Assembly (NCBI GenBank): GCA_902764415.1 | Contig: CACWVU010000018.1 | Coordinates: 1 to 64,000 of the forward strand | Direction: 5' to 3' | DNA from: an uncultured bacterium | Lineage (GTDB): Bacteria > Verrucomicrobiota > Kiritimatiellia > RFP12 > UBA1067 | DNA length: 64,000 nucleotides | Shown here: in pieces, positions 8,577 through 16,714 of the stretch | How the letters are laid out: every line of letters begins with the position of its first letter | Numbering within the stretch: the stretch's first letter is position 1 | The notes under the pieces: model-generated | What the model saw: only the letters and a program-made list of their open reading frames with translations | Told to the model about the DNA's origin: nothing | The model's database searches: none | Position numbers and translations under genes: made by a program

Positions 8577-11153
8577 ATGAAACCAAAAGACCACAATGGC
8601 GCTTTCCCTGACTGGGCGGCGCTGACTCCGAAGTACGCCGCTGGCGAACTGCCGCGGCGGCTCGCAGCGGCCGAGGCAGAGGTCGCCGCGCTCGAGGCGT
8701 CCGAGCCGAAGGGGTTCGAGGACCTCGTCTGGCGGCTCGACGACGCGACGCGTCAGCTCTGGGACCTCTGGGGCATGGTGCGCCACCTGTCCTCGGTGAT
8801 GAACTCCGCCGCCTGGCGCCGGGTGGAAGAGGACTTCCAGCCGCGGCTCGTCGCCTTTTCGCTGCGCGTCGGCCAGTCGCGGCGGCTCTACGACCTCGCG
8901 AAGCGCGTGCTGAAGAACCTGGGCAAGAATCCCAAGTCTGCTACGCGGCGGCGAATCCTCGAGAAGTCCATCGAGGGCGCCGAGCACTGCGGCGTCGGGC
9001 TCGAGGGACGGCAGAAGGAGCGCTTCAACGCCGTCGCCGCGCGTCTCGCCGAGTTGGGTACCAAGTTTGCCAACTCGGTCATCGACGCCACCAAGGCGTT
9101 CAGTCTGAAGAAGGGCGGCAAGACCTACACCATCGACGACGCGAACTATCCCGAGACGATGCGCGAATGCCCCGACCGCGAGGTGCGCCGCCGCCTCTAC
9201 CTCGCCCGCTCCTCGCGCGCGCCGGAGAACGCCGCGCGGATCGACGAGATCCTGCGCCTCCGCGCCGAGATGGCAGCGCTCCTCGGCTACGCGAGCTATG
9301 CGGAGCTTTCGCTCTCCGAGAAGTGCGCGCCGTCCGTCGCCGCGGTCGAGAAGATGATCGACGGCCTCGACCGCGCCACCGTCGCGCCGGCGGCGAAGGA
9401 GGAGGAGGAGCTTGTGCGGTTCGCGCGCGAACGCCTCCGTCTCGCCGGCGGGCTGCGTCCCTGGGACCGCGCCTTCGCCGCGGAGAGGCTCCGCGAGGCG
9501 AAGTATGCCTATTCCGAGGCGGAGCTCAAGCGCAACTTCGAGTTCGGCGCGGTTCTCTCGGGGCTCTTCCGGATGGCAAAGTTCCTCTTCGGCGTCGAGG
9601 TGGCGGAACTGAAGGGCGCGGCCAAGCCGTCCGTGTGGCATCGCGACGTCCGCTTCTTCGAGGTGCGTCGTGCAGGCCGGGCCATCGCCCACTTCTACCT
9701 CGACCCATGGGTGCGCAGCGGGCTCAAGCAGGGCGGGGCGTGGATGAACGAGTTCCGCAACCGCAGCCGCCGCGGCCGCCGCCTCGAGACGCCGCTTGCA
9801 GTCGTCTGCACGAATTTCCCAAAGCCGGACAGGAAAGGGCGCTCCTTCCTGCCGATGCGCGAGGTGGAGACCATTTTCCACGAGTTCGGCCACGCGCTCC
9901 AGTGCATGCTCACCCGCGTCGACGAGCGCGACGCCGCCGGCATCAGCCTCGTCGAGTGGGACGCGGTGGAGGTTGCGAGCCAGTTCATGGAGAACTGGTG
10001 CCTCGACGAGCGTACCGGCATCCGCATCGACCCGGCACTCAAGGCCAAGGTCGTGGCGGCGAAGAACTTCCGCGCCGCCGCGGCGTGCCGCCGCCAGCTC
10101 GCCTTCGCCGCGACCGACCTCAAGCTGCACGCCCGGCGCACGGCCGCGTCGCCGTCCCCGGATCAGGTCAAGACCGCCGCCTTCGTCCGTTTCGGCGTTC
10201 CCTTCGCATCCGGCGACCACTTCCTCTGCGCCTTCACCCACATCTTCGCCGGCGGCTACGCGGCCGGCTACTACGGCTACAAGTGGGCGGAGGTGATGAG
10301 CGCCGACTGCTACGGCGCGTTCGAGGAGGCTGGGCTTGCCAGCGACACGGCGGTTCGCCGCGTCGGCGCGCGCTACCGCGACACCATCCTCGCTCTCGGC
10401 GGGTCGAAGTCCGCGCTCGATGTGTTCCGCGCCTTCCGCGGACGCGATCCCGAGATCGACGCCATCCTGCGCCAGCAGGGGCTTGTTGCCTCCGCCGAGG
10501 ACCCAGCCGCTGTCCGCCGCCGCGCCGCGCTCAGAAAGCGGATCGACCGCGCCGACGACGCCATCCTCGCTGCGCTCAACCGCCGCTTCGCGCTTGCCGC
10601 CGAGATGCGCGCGCTCAAGTCGTCTGCGGGGCTCGTCTCCGTCGATTCCAAGCGCGAGGCGGAGATCGTGGCCAAGGCCGCGAAGGCGGTGCCGCCGGCC
10701 GAACGCGACACCGCCTGTGCCGTCTACGAGGCGATTCTGCGCGGCTCGCGCGGGGCGATCGAGGTGATTGCGCGCGGGGTGCTGACGCGGGCCGGAAAGG
10801 TGCTCCTCTGCCGTGCCAAGGGCGCGAAGACGAGCTATCTTCCCGGCGGACACGTTGACTTTGGCGAGACTGCCGCCCAGGCCTTGGCGCGCGAGATGCG
10901 TGAGGAGACCGGGCTCGAGGTCGAGGTCGGCAGATTCATTGGCATTGTCGAGAACTCGTTCCTCCAGCATGGCAAGCGCCACGCCGAGGTCAACCTCGTC
11001 TACTCGATGAAGGCGGTGAAGGGCGCGGTGCCTGACAAGGTTGCGTCCTGCGAGGACTGGATTTCGTTTGAGTGGTGCTCGCCGAATGGTTTTGCCGCGG
11101 CGGGGCTGCTTCCCGAGGCGATTCGTCCGCTGGCGGCGAAGGTCTGCCGATGA
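8577..11153 (+). CDS. Three-domain fusion: M3 oligopeptidase + chorismate mutase (AroQ-like) + Nudix hydrolase
   Basis: An 858-residue single reading frame. Residues about 1-640 are an M3 metallopeptidase (oligopeptidase A/Dcp type) with zinc motif HEFGH at 435-439 and the downstream EVASQFMENW helix carrying the third ligand. Residues about 650-725 match an AroQ-class chorismate mutase: LRKRIDRADDAILAALNRR is the first helix, and the counterparts of E. coli Arg11, Arg28, Lys39, Asp48, Arg51 and Glu52 appear kept. Residues about 730-858 are a Nudix domain with a perfect box, GHVDFGETAAQALAREMREE followed by TGL. The peptidase should cleave short cytoplasmic peptides; the roles of the other two domains here are unknown. 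It lies 7 bases after the exporter gene and overlaps the next gene. Confidence 0.85.
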   Translation: MKPKDHNGAFPDWAALTPKYAAGELPRRLAAAEAEVAALEASEPKGFEDLVWRLDDATRQLWDLWGMVRHLSSVMNSAAWRRVEEDFQPRLVAFSLRVGQSRRLYDLAKRVLKNLGKNPKSATRRRILEKSIEGAEHCGVGLEGRQKERFNAVAARLAELGTKFANSVIDATKAFSLKKGGKTYTIDDANYPETMRECPDREVRRRLYLARSSRAPENAARIDEILRLRAEMAALLGYASYAELSLSEKCAPSVAAVEKMIDGLDRATVAPAAKEEEELVRFARERLRLAGGLRPWDRAFAAERLREAKYAYSEAELKRNFEFGAVLSGLFRMAKFLFGVEVAELKGAAKPSVWHRDVRFFEVRRAGRAIAHFYLDPWVRSGLKQGGAWMNEFRNRSRRGRRLETPLAVVCTNFPKPDRKGRSFLPMREVETIFHEFGHALQCMLTRVDERDAAGISLVEWDAVEVASQFMENWCLDERTGIRIDPALKAKVVAAKNFRAAAACRRQLAFAATDLKLHARRTAASPSPDQVKTAAFVRFGVPFASGDHFLCAFTHIFAGGYAAGYYGYKWAEVMSADCYGAFEEAGLASDTAVRRVGARYRDTILALGGSKSALDVFRAFRGRDPEIDAILRQQGLVASAEDPAAVRRRAALRKRIDRADDAILAALNRRFALAAEMRALKSSAGLVSVDSKREAEIVAKAAKAVPPAERDTACAVYEAILRGSRGAIEVIARGVLTRAGKVLLCRAKGAKTSYLPGGHVDFGETAAQALAREMREETGLEVEVGRFIGIVENSFLQHGKRHAEVNLVYSMKAVKGAVPDKVASCEDWISFEWCSPNGFAAAGLLPEAIRPLAAKVCR

Positions 11154-12022
11154 AGCTTGAGGCCTGCGAGCTCTGTCCGCGCCGCTGCGGGAAGCGTCCC
11201 GGCTTCTGTGGCGCCGGTCTTTCGCCGCGCGTCTTCCGCTGGGGACCGCACTTCGGCGAGGAGCCTCCGATTACCGGCGAGCGTGGCTCGGGGTGCGTGT
11301 TCTTCTCGCGCTGCACGATGAAGTGTGTCTACTGCCAGAACTCGCCTTGGAGCTGGGGAGGCGAGGGACGGGACATTTCCGTCGAGGAGCTGGCGGGGAT
11401 TATGCGTGACATGGCGGTCAAGGACCGGGTGGAGAACTGGAACCTCGTCTCGCCGACGCCGTACCTGCCGTTCGTCCGCGAGGCGGTCGCGTCCCTGCGT
11501 CGGGAAGGGGTGTCGCTGCCGGTCGTCTGGAACTCGTCTGGCTACGAGCGGGTGGAGACGCTTGAGGAATACTCCGACCTTTGCGACTGGGCGCTTTTCG
11601 ACTTGCGGTACGCGAACGACGCGACGGCGCAGCGGTACAGCTCCGCTCCGGGCTACGTGGCGGCCGCGCGCGCGGCGCTCAAGTGGGCGTTTGCACACTC
11701 TCGGCTCATAGTTCGCGTCCTGGTTCTGCCCGGGCTCGCCGACGAGGCGATCGAGTCCCTCGCCTGGATCGCCTCCGAGCTTTCCAGCGAGGTGCCGGTG
11801 TCGGTGATGAGCCAGTACACGCCGGCCTACCGGGCGGCGTCTCTGCCGCCGCTCGACCGCACGGTGACGAAGGAGGAGTACGACTCGGTGGCGGCTGCTG
11901 CGGCCGACTTCGGGTTCGTGAACGGGTGGGTTCAGGGAATGGAGGCCGCCGACCCCAAGCTGGCGCTGTTGGGGGAAAATATGACCGAGGGATATGGCGC
12001 AGTAGCAAATAATATGCTATAA
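11150..12022 (+). CDS. PflA-like radical SAM protein
   Basis: A 290-residue radical SAM protein. The SAM/[4Fe-4S] motif is C55-TMK-C59-VY-C62, preceded by a Cys-rich N-terminus (C6, C9, C13, C20). The layout matches uncharacterised proteins annotated as pyruvate formate-lyase activating enzyme-like. No glycyl-radical enzyme gene is nearby, so real activation of PFL is doubtful. It starts within the stop of the fusion gene (ATGA), so it is in the same transcript. Its last codons contain the -10 box of the next gene. Confidence 0.82.
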   Translation: MKLEACELCPRRCGKRPGFCGAGLSPRVFRWGPHFGEEPPITGERGSGCVFFSRCTMKCVYCQNSPWSWGGEGRDISVEELAGIMRDMAVKDRVENWNLVSPTPYLPFVREAVASLRREGVSLPVVWNSSGYERVETLEEYSDLCDWALFDLRYANDATAQRYSSAPGYVAAARAALKWAFAHSRLIVRVLVLPGLADEAIESLAWIASELSSEVPVSVMSQYTPAYRAASLPPLDRTVTKEEYDSVAAAAADFGFVNGWVQGMEAADPKLALLGENMTEGYGAVANNML

Positions 12023-12023
12023 T
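12015..12023 (+). promoter_or_regulatory. Extended -10 promoter overlapping the radical SAM gene end
   Basis: TGCTATAAT with TATAAT at 12018-12023 spans the stop codon of the radical SAM gene. It should drive the coiled-coil protein starting at 12076. The leader of about 45 bases has an AAGGCAGG ribosome binding site. Confidence 0.65.
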
Positions 12024-12075
12024 ATCCACCAATCAAGTCGTACTAACCCCAAAAATGGGAGAAAGGCAGGAAAAA

Positions 12076-12741
12076 ATGAAATATTTGGTTTCGACCGTGC
12101 TGGTGGTAGCACTGGCCGTGGCGTTTGTCTGGGCTGTTTCGCTTAATGGCAAACTGGAGGCAACCCAGCGCGCCGCAAAGATGCAGGCCCAGACGTCAGA
12201 GAGGAATATCGCCGAGAAGGATCGCACCATAGCCAACCTAAAGCGCCGTCTCGACCAGATGACGAAGCGCTACGAGGAGGAGTACGCCGACCGCGCGGCG
12301 GTGATGGACTATCTCGCCGGCATCCAGCGCAAGATGGACTTCGCCCATCCGTTCGGCTTCTCTCTGCGCGACAAGGTCGAGAAGAGCCGCATCCTCCCCA
12401 CCGGCATCTACATCCGCGACGGAGACTACGAGAAGTTCGAGACCGGCCACATGCTCGTCGACCGCGACACCATGGCCTTCGCCAAGATCTCCGGCGTCCT
12501 CGAGCCCGAGGAGCCGTTCAAGGACGAGAAGGGCGTCCTTGCCGAATACAAGGCGCGCCTCGACGAGGACTTCAAGAAAAACCCATATCCGTTTGCGGTC
12601 TCCAACCGGGTGTGGATGGAAGAAGGCCGGCTCAACTTCGAGATCGTCGACGTCGACATGATGCGGAAGATGGAGAAGCGCGAGCAGCGTTCGCTCAAGG
12701 AAAGCCTCGACATGATGAAGGCATACCGCGTCACCGAGTGA
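12076..12741 (+). CDS. Membrane-anchored coiled-coil protein of unknown function
   Basis: 221 residues starting MKYLVSTVLVVALAVAFVWA, a single N-terminal membrane anchor or uncleaved signal. A predicted coiled coil follows to about residue 75 (heptad-like NIAEKDRTIANLKRRLDQM). The remainder is a charged soluble domain with no family I recognise. The start at 12076 is preferred over an in-frame ATG seven codons upstream because of the AAGGCAGG site and the clean hydrophobic N-terminus. Export across the inner membrane is likely. Confidence 0.6.
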   Translation: MKYLVSTVLVVALAVAFVWAVSLNGKLEATQRAAKMQAQTSERNIAEKDRTIANLKRRLDQMTKRYEEEYADRAAVMDYLAGIQRKMDFAHPFGFSLRDKVEKSRILPTGIYIRDGDYEKFETGHMLVDRDTMAFAKISGVLEPEEPFKDEKGVLAEYKARLDEDFKKNPYPFAVSNRVWMEEGRLNFEIVDVDMMRKMEKREQRSLKESLDMMKAYRVTE

Positions 12742-12754
12742 GCGCGGTCTGTAG

Positions 12755-13072
12755 ATGAAGGCCCCGTCCGACAAGAAGATTGCATTCTACTTCGTCTCCC
12801 AGGAGGTCAGCCCCGTGGAGGACCGCTGGAGCGCGAGGGTTCACTTCCCGCCCGGGGCGGGGGCGGAGACGGTGTTGCCGATCGAGGTCTTGGACGGCAA
12901 CGAGGAACCGGTGGCCGACGCGGTTCTGGAGATCTTCGGGCAGCGCCTGAATGTCTCGGCCGGCGCCGCGTCCACCACCTACGCCGACTTCATCGCCGGC
13001 GTCCATTCCATACCGGTGTGGATGCACCGCAAGGGCAAGAAGCCGGTGCCCGGGGGGTTGACGTTCGGATGA
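12755..13072 (+). CDS. Small hypothetical protein
   Basis: A 105-residue soluble protein, rich in beta-prone residues, with no signal peptide and no recognised motif. It begins 13 bases after the previous gene. It overlaps the start of the sigma-like gene (ATGA), which suggests coupled translation and possibly a regulatory partner for it. No function can be assigned. Confidence 0.6.
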   Translation: MKAPSDKKIAFYFVSQEVSPVEDRWSARVHFPPGAGAETVLPIEVLDGNEEPVADAVLEIFGQRLNVSAGAASTTYADFIAGVHSIPVWMHRKGKKPVPGGLTFG

Positions 13073-13644
13073 CCGACCAGGAATGGTTCGAGCTCGTGCG
13101 CGACGGCGCCGACGAGGGCTGGAAGGCGGTCTGGGAGCGGGTCGTCGAGCCGGAGTCCCGCTCCGGCCGCAGCGCAAGTCTGATGAAGAGGTACTCGCTC
13201 GCCCGCGGCGACCTGATGGGGATGCTCTACGAGGACATGATCGGGCGCCGCAAGATCGACCTCTACCGCGGCGAAGGGAGCTTCGAGGGCTGGCTCCGGC
13301 GCTATGTGCGCGGCTACATCCTCAACGCCGACCCGAATCCGCACGGCGAGATATCGATCGAGGGCGCGCGCACAGACGAGGACGGCGAGAGCGAGGTGAT
13401 GGAGATCCCGAAGGTGGACTTCGAGCGGGTCCGCAAGGAGGCGTGGCGTTTCACCCACATGTTCTTTCGCCAGCTCTGGAACCAGGATCCGGTGCGGTGC
13501 TATGTCCACGTGCTGAAGACGCGCTTCTTCCTCTCCTCCGAGGAGATCCGCGACTTCCTTGACATCTCCAGCGCGGCGAACGTGGACCAGATATTCTCGC
13601 GCTCGGTCAAGTTCATGCGCGACTCGATGCACAAGTGCATGTAG
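13069..13644 (+). CDS. Divergent sigma-70/ECF-like protein
   Basis: 191 residues. The segment YEDMIGRRKIDLYRGEGSFE, continuing into GWLRRYVRGYILN (about residues 55-87), resembles sigma region 2, in which FRGEGSFxxWLxRIxRN is typical. The C-terminal part FFLSSEEIRDFLDISSAANV (about 150-170), followed by RSVKFMRDSM, resembles a region 4 helix-turn-helix. The spacing of the two regions fits an ECF sigma factor. Similarity is modest, and a non-sigma DNA-binding role is possible. It is translationally coupled to the 105-residue protein upstream. Confidence 0.55.
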   Translation: MTDQEWFELVRDGADEGWKAVWERVVEPESRSGRSASLMKRYSLARGDLMGMLYEDMIGRRKIDLYRGEGSFEGWLRRYVRGYILNADPNPHGEISIEGARTDEDGESEVMEIPKVDFERVRKEAWRFTHMFFRQLWNQDPVRCYVHVLKTRFFLSSEEIRDFLDISSAANVDQIFSRSVKFMRDSMHKCM

Positions 13645-13652
13645 CGATTTTT

Positions 13653-13661
13653 TGGTATAAT
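13653..13661 (+). promoter_or_regulatory. Extended -10 promoter of the LpxL-like gene
   Basis: TGGTATAAT with TATAAT at 13656-13661 ends eight bases before the ATG at 13670. Transcription would begin at or one to three bases before the start codon, so this mRNA is predicted to be leaderless. Confidence 0.75.
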
Positions 13662-13669
13662 ACCCATTT

Positions 13670-14488
13670 ATGACCTTTCTCCAGCGGCATGCGTATTCGA
13701 TCGGCGGCGCGATAGCGGCCGCCGCGTGGCCGTTTTTCTTCCGTCGGCGCCGGATTTCGGTGGACAACGTCCTCAAGTGCGGCATCACCTCCGATCCCCG
13801 CGAGGCGCGGCGGATCGCGCGCGTCGCCTGGCGTCACTTCGCCGGCCACATCGCCGAGGCGCTGTTTGTGCCGCGGGTGGTGACGCGCGAGAACTGGCGT
13901 GAGCACCTTGACTTCTCCGGCGCCCCAGAGGAGGCGGTGAAGCTGCTCCTTGACACGCCCGAGAAGCCGGTCCTGCTCGTGAGCGGCCACCACGGCGTCT
14001 GGGAGGCCGCGACCAACATCCTCTCCTTCTCGCGGCCGATGATCGCGATTGCGCGCAAGTTCAACAGCGCCTGGGCGCAGAAGTTCGTCGAGAAGCACCA
14101 CTTCCGCGGCCCGGTGACGCTGGTGGACAAGAACCACGGCTTCACCCCGGCGGTGCTGCGGCAGTGGAAGGAGGAGCGCGCGGCGCTGACGGTGCTCATG
14201 GACCAGCACGCCTGGAAGGGCGAGCGGATCGACTTCCTCGGGCGTCCGGCGATGACGGTCACCTCGGCGGCGCGGATCGCGGTCAGGAGCGGCTGCCCGG
14301 TGGTGATCGGCTCTTTCGTGCGCATCGCCCCCTACCGCTACCGTCTCGTCGGCGGCACGCCGCTCGAGTTCTCGCGCGGCGACGACGTTCGGCGCGTGAC
14401 GCAGATCTTCAACGACCGGCTCGGCGAGGCGATCCGCCAGTATCCGGAACAGTATCTCTGGAGCCACCGCAGGTGGCGCGAAGACTGA
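13670..14488 (+). CDS. LpxL/HtrB-like lysophospholipid (lipid A) acyltransferase
   Basis: A 272-residue member of the HtrB/LpxL acyltransferase family. It has an N-terminal hydrophobic anchor and the catalytic HX4E motif in SGHHGVWEAA near residue 106. DQHAWKGERIDFLGRP is the typical second conserved block. The family adds secondary acyl chains to lipid A or transfers acyl groups in related lipids at the inner membrane. The start sits directly behind a -10 box and has no ribosome binding site. It may be co-transcribed with the redox operon 17 bases downstream. Confidence 0.82.
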   Translation: MTFLQRHAYSIGGAIAAAAWPFFFRRRRISVDNVLKCGITSDPREARRIARVAWRHFAGHIAEALFVPRVVTRENWREHLDFSGAPEEAVKLLLDTPEKPVLLVSGHHGVWEAATNILSFSRPMIAIARKFNSAWAQKFVEKHHFRGPVTLVDKNHGFTPAVLRQWKEERAALTVLMDQHAWKGERIDFLGRPAMTVTSAARIAVRSGCPVVIGSFVRIAPYRYRLVGGTPLEFSRGDDVRRVTQIFNDRLGEAIRQYPEQYLWSHRRWRED

Positions 14489-14505
14489 AAGGCAGACAGG
14501 AAAAC

Positions 14506-14943
14506 ATGAACGAAAACGAATCGATAGTGTCGCTGCTGCAGGAAGTGCAGGCGAAGAACGGGTACATCCCGAAGGACGAGATCTACCGCATAGCGGCGGA
14601 GAAGGGCGTCTCCCCGGCCAAGGTGACCGGGGTGGCGACGTTCTACTCCCAGTTCCGGCTCTCCAAGCCGGGCAAGAACCTCATCCTCCTCTGCAAGGGC
14701 ACGGCGTGCCACGTCAACTCGGCCGACGGCATCGCCGCCGCGCTGAAGGAGGAGCTGGGCATCGGCGGCGGCGAGACCTCGGCGGACGGGCTCTTCACCC
14801 TCGAGTTCGTCGCCTGCCTCGGCTGCTGCTCGCTTTCGCCGGTGATGATGATCAACGGCGTCGCCTACGGCTCGCTCACGCCCGAGAAGGCGAAGCGGAT
14901 CGTGCGCGAGATCAGGGACTCGAACGACGGGAAAGGAGCCTGA
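14506..14943 (+). CDS. NuoE/HndA-like [2Fe-2S] thioredoxin-fold subunit
   Basis: A 145-residue NuoE-type subunit. The four cluster ligands are visible as CKGTACHV (two Cys) and ACLGCCSLSP (two Cys). It has the VATFYSQF helix typical of the family. Such subunits shuttle electrons in NADH dehydrogenase, bifurcating hydrogenases and formate dehydrogenases. It is the first of three adjacent genes for a soluble flavin/iron-sulfur complex. No membrane Nuo subunits and no [FeFe]-hydrogenase subunit are in the window. Confidence 0.88.
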   Translation: MNENESIVSLLQEVQAKNGYIPKDEIYRIAAEKGVSPAKVTGVATFYSQFRLSKPGKNLILLCKGTACHVNSADGIAAALKEELGIGGGETSADGLFTLEFVACLGCCSLSPVMMINGVAYGSLTPEKAKRIVREIRDSNDGKGA

Positions 14944-14945
14944 AG

Positions 14946-16682
14946 ATGCTTAGGATAGTGGTTGGAATGGGCAGCTGCGGCGTCGCCGCGGGCGCGGGGC
15001 GCGTCAAGGAGGCGCTGGAGCGCGCGGGAGCGAAGCCCGGCATCACCGGCTGCGTGGGCGCGTGCTACCTCGAGCCGATCGTTGACCTCTACGAGGGCGC
15101 CGAGCTGAAGCGCCGCCTCGTCAAGGTGGCGCCCGAGGACGGCCCCGCGATCGCGGCGGCGGCGAAGTCGGGCGACCTCGCCGGCGTGGAGAAGCTCGCG
15201 ATCTCGGCGGAGGACGAGGAGTTCCTCTCCCGCCAGACGCGCATCGCGCTCCGGCACTGCGGCGTGATCGACCCCGAGTCGCTCGACGCCTACCGCGCGG
15301 CGGACGGCTACAAGGCGCTCGAGAAGGTGCTGGGGATGACGCCCGAGGCGGTGATCGAGGAGATCAAGGTGTCCGGCCTCGCCGGCCGCGGCGGCGCGGG
15401 CTTCCCGACTTGGTTCAAGTGGAACGCCGCGCGCAACGCGAAGGGCGACGAGAAGTACCTCATCTGCAACGCCGACGAGGGCGACCCCGGCGCGTTCATG
15501 GACCGCGCGGTGATCGAGTCCGACCCGCACTCGCTCATCGAGGGCATGCTGATCGCCGCCTACGCAATCGGCGCGAAGGAGGCGTTCGTCTACGTGCGCG
15601 CCGAGTATCCGCTGGCGATCGTCCGGCTCGAGAAGGCGCTCGGCGACGCCCGCGCCGCCGGCATCCTCGGCCAGAACGTGCTCGGCTCCGGCTTCTCCTG
15701 CGACATCCGCATCAAGGCTGGCGCGGGCGCGTTCGTCTGCGGCGAGGAGACGGCGCTCATCGAGTCGCTCGAGGGCAGCCGCGGCATGCCGCGGCTCAAG
15801 CCGCCGTTCCCGGCCGAGAAGGGCTACCTGAACAAGCCCTCCAACATCAACAACGTCGAGACCTTCGCCAACGTCGCCTGGATCATCCTGAACGGCGGCG
15901 CGAAGTTCGCCGCGATGGGCACCGAGAACTCGAAGGGCACCAAGGTGTTCGCCCTCACCGGCAAGATCCGCCGCGGCGGCCTCGTCGAGATCCCGATGGG
16001 GCTCACGCTCCGCGAGGTCATTTTCGGCATTGGCGGCGGCATCCGCGACGGCAAGCGCTTCAAGGCGGTGCAGATGGGCGGACCTTCCGGCGGATGCATC
16101 CCCGAGTCGCTCCTCGACACCCGCATCGACTACCGCGAGCTCGGCGCGACCGGCGCGATCATGGGCTCCGGCGGCATGGTGGTGATGGACGAGACGACGT
16201 GCATGGTGAACATGGCGAAGTTCTTCCTCGACTTCACCGCCCGCGAGAGCTGCGGCAAGTGCGTCCACTGCCGCATCGGCACCCGCCGCCTCCACGAAAT
16301 CCTCACCCGCATCACCGAGGGCAGGGGCAAGGAGGGCGACGTCGAGCTCCTCGAGGAGCTCTGCCGCGGCATCAAGGACGGCGCGCTCTGCGGCCTCGGC
16401 CAGACCGCGCCCAATCCGGTGCTGACGACGATCCGCTACTTCCGCGACGAGTACGACGCCCACATCCGCGAGCGTCGCTGCCCGGCCGGCGAGTGCGCGG
16501 CGCTCAGGAAGTTCAAGATCGACCCCGCCAAGTGCAAGGGCTGCGGCGCCTGCGCGCGCAAGTGCCCGGTCAAGGCGATCGCCGGCGAACCCAAGAAGCC
16601 CTACGCGATCGACCCGGCCAAGTGCATCGGCTGCGGCTCGTGCGAGGCGGCCTGCCGCTTCGGCGCGGTGGCGAAGGCGTGA
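14946..16682 (+). CDS. NuoF/HydB-like NAD(H)-binding flavoprotein with C-terminal 2[4Fe-4S]
   Basis: 578 residues with four parts. An N-terminal thioredoxin-like [2Fe-2S] module covers about residues 1-80. The FMN/NADH core has GRGGAGFPTWFKW and the GEETALIESLEG segment. The NuoF-type [4Fe-4S] site is ESCGKCVHCRIGTRR. A C-terminal bacterial ferredoxin module has two clusters (CKGCGACARKCP and CIGCGSCEAAC). This is the architecture of the diaphorase subunit of electron-bifurcating hydrogenases and related complexes. It starts two bases after the NuoE-like gene. Confidence 0.9.
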   Translation: MLRIVVGMGSCGVAAGAGRVKEALERAGAKPGITGCVGACYLEPIVDLYEGAELKRRLVKVAPEDGPAIAAAAKSGDLAGVEKLAISAEDEEFLSRQTRIALRHCGVIDPESLDAYRAADGYKALEKVLGMTPEAVIEEIKVSGLAGRGGAGFPTWFKWNAARNAKGDEKYLICNADEGDPGAFMDRAVIESDPHSLIEGMLIAAYAIGAKEAFVYVRAEYPLAIVRLEKALGDARAAGILGQNVLGSGFSCDIRIKAGAGAFVCGEETALIESLEGSRGMPRLKPPFPAEKGYLNKPSNINNVETFANVAWIILNGGAKFAAMGTENSKGTKVFALTGKIRRGGLVEIPMGLTLREVIFGIGGGIRDGKRFKAVQMGGPSGGCIPESLLDTRIDYRELGATGAIMGSGGMVVMDETTCMVNMAKFFLDFTARESCGKCVHCRIGTRRLHEILTRITEGRGKEGDVELLEELCRGIKDGALCGLGQTAPNPVLTTIRYFRDEYDAHIRERRCPAGECAALRKFKIDPAKCKGCGACARKCPVKAIAGEPKKPYAIDPAKCIGCGSCEAACRFGAVAKA

Positions 16683-16714
16683 ACCAGCAACAATTGAAGG
16701 AAAGAACTACTGCA

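Noticed and set aside
8241-10982. A long open frame on the - strand opposite the M3 fusion gene
   Set aside because: Shadow of the + strand gene, which has recognisable catalytic motifs throughout.
11150-12022. True pyruvate formate-lyase activating enzyme
   Set aside because: No glycyl-radical enzyme gene is adjacent, and the Cys-rich N-terminus matches an uncharacterised PflA-like branch.
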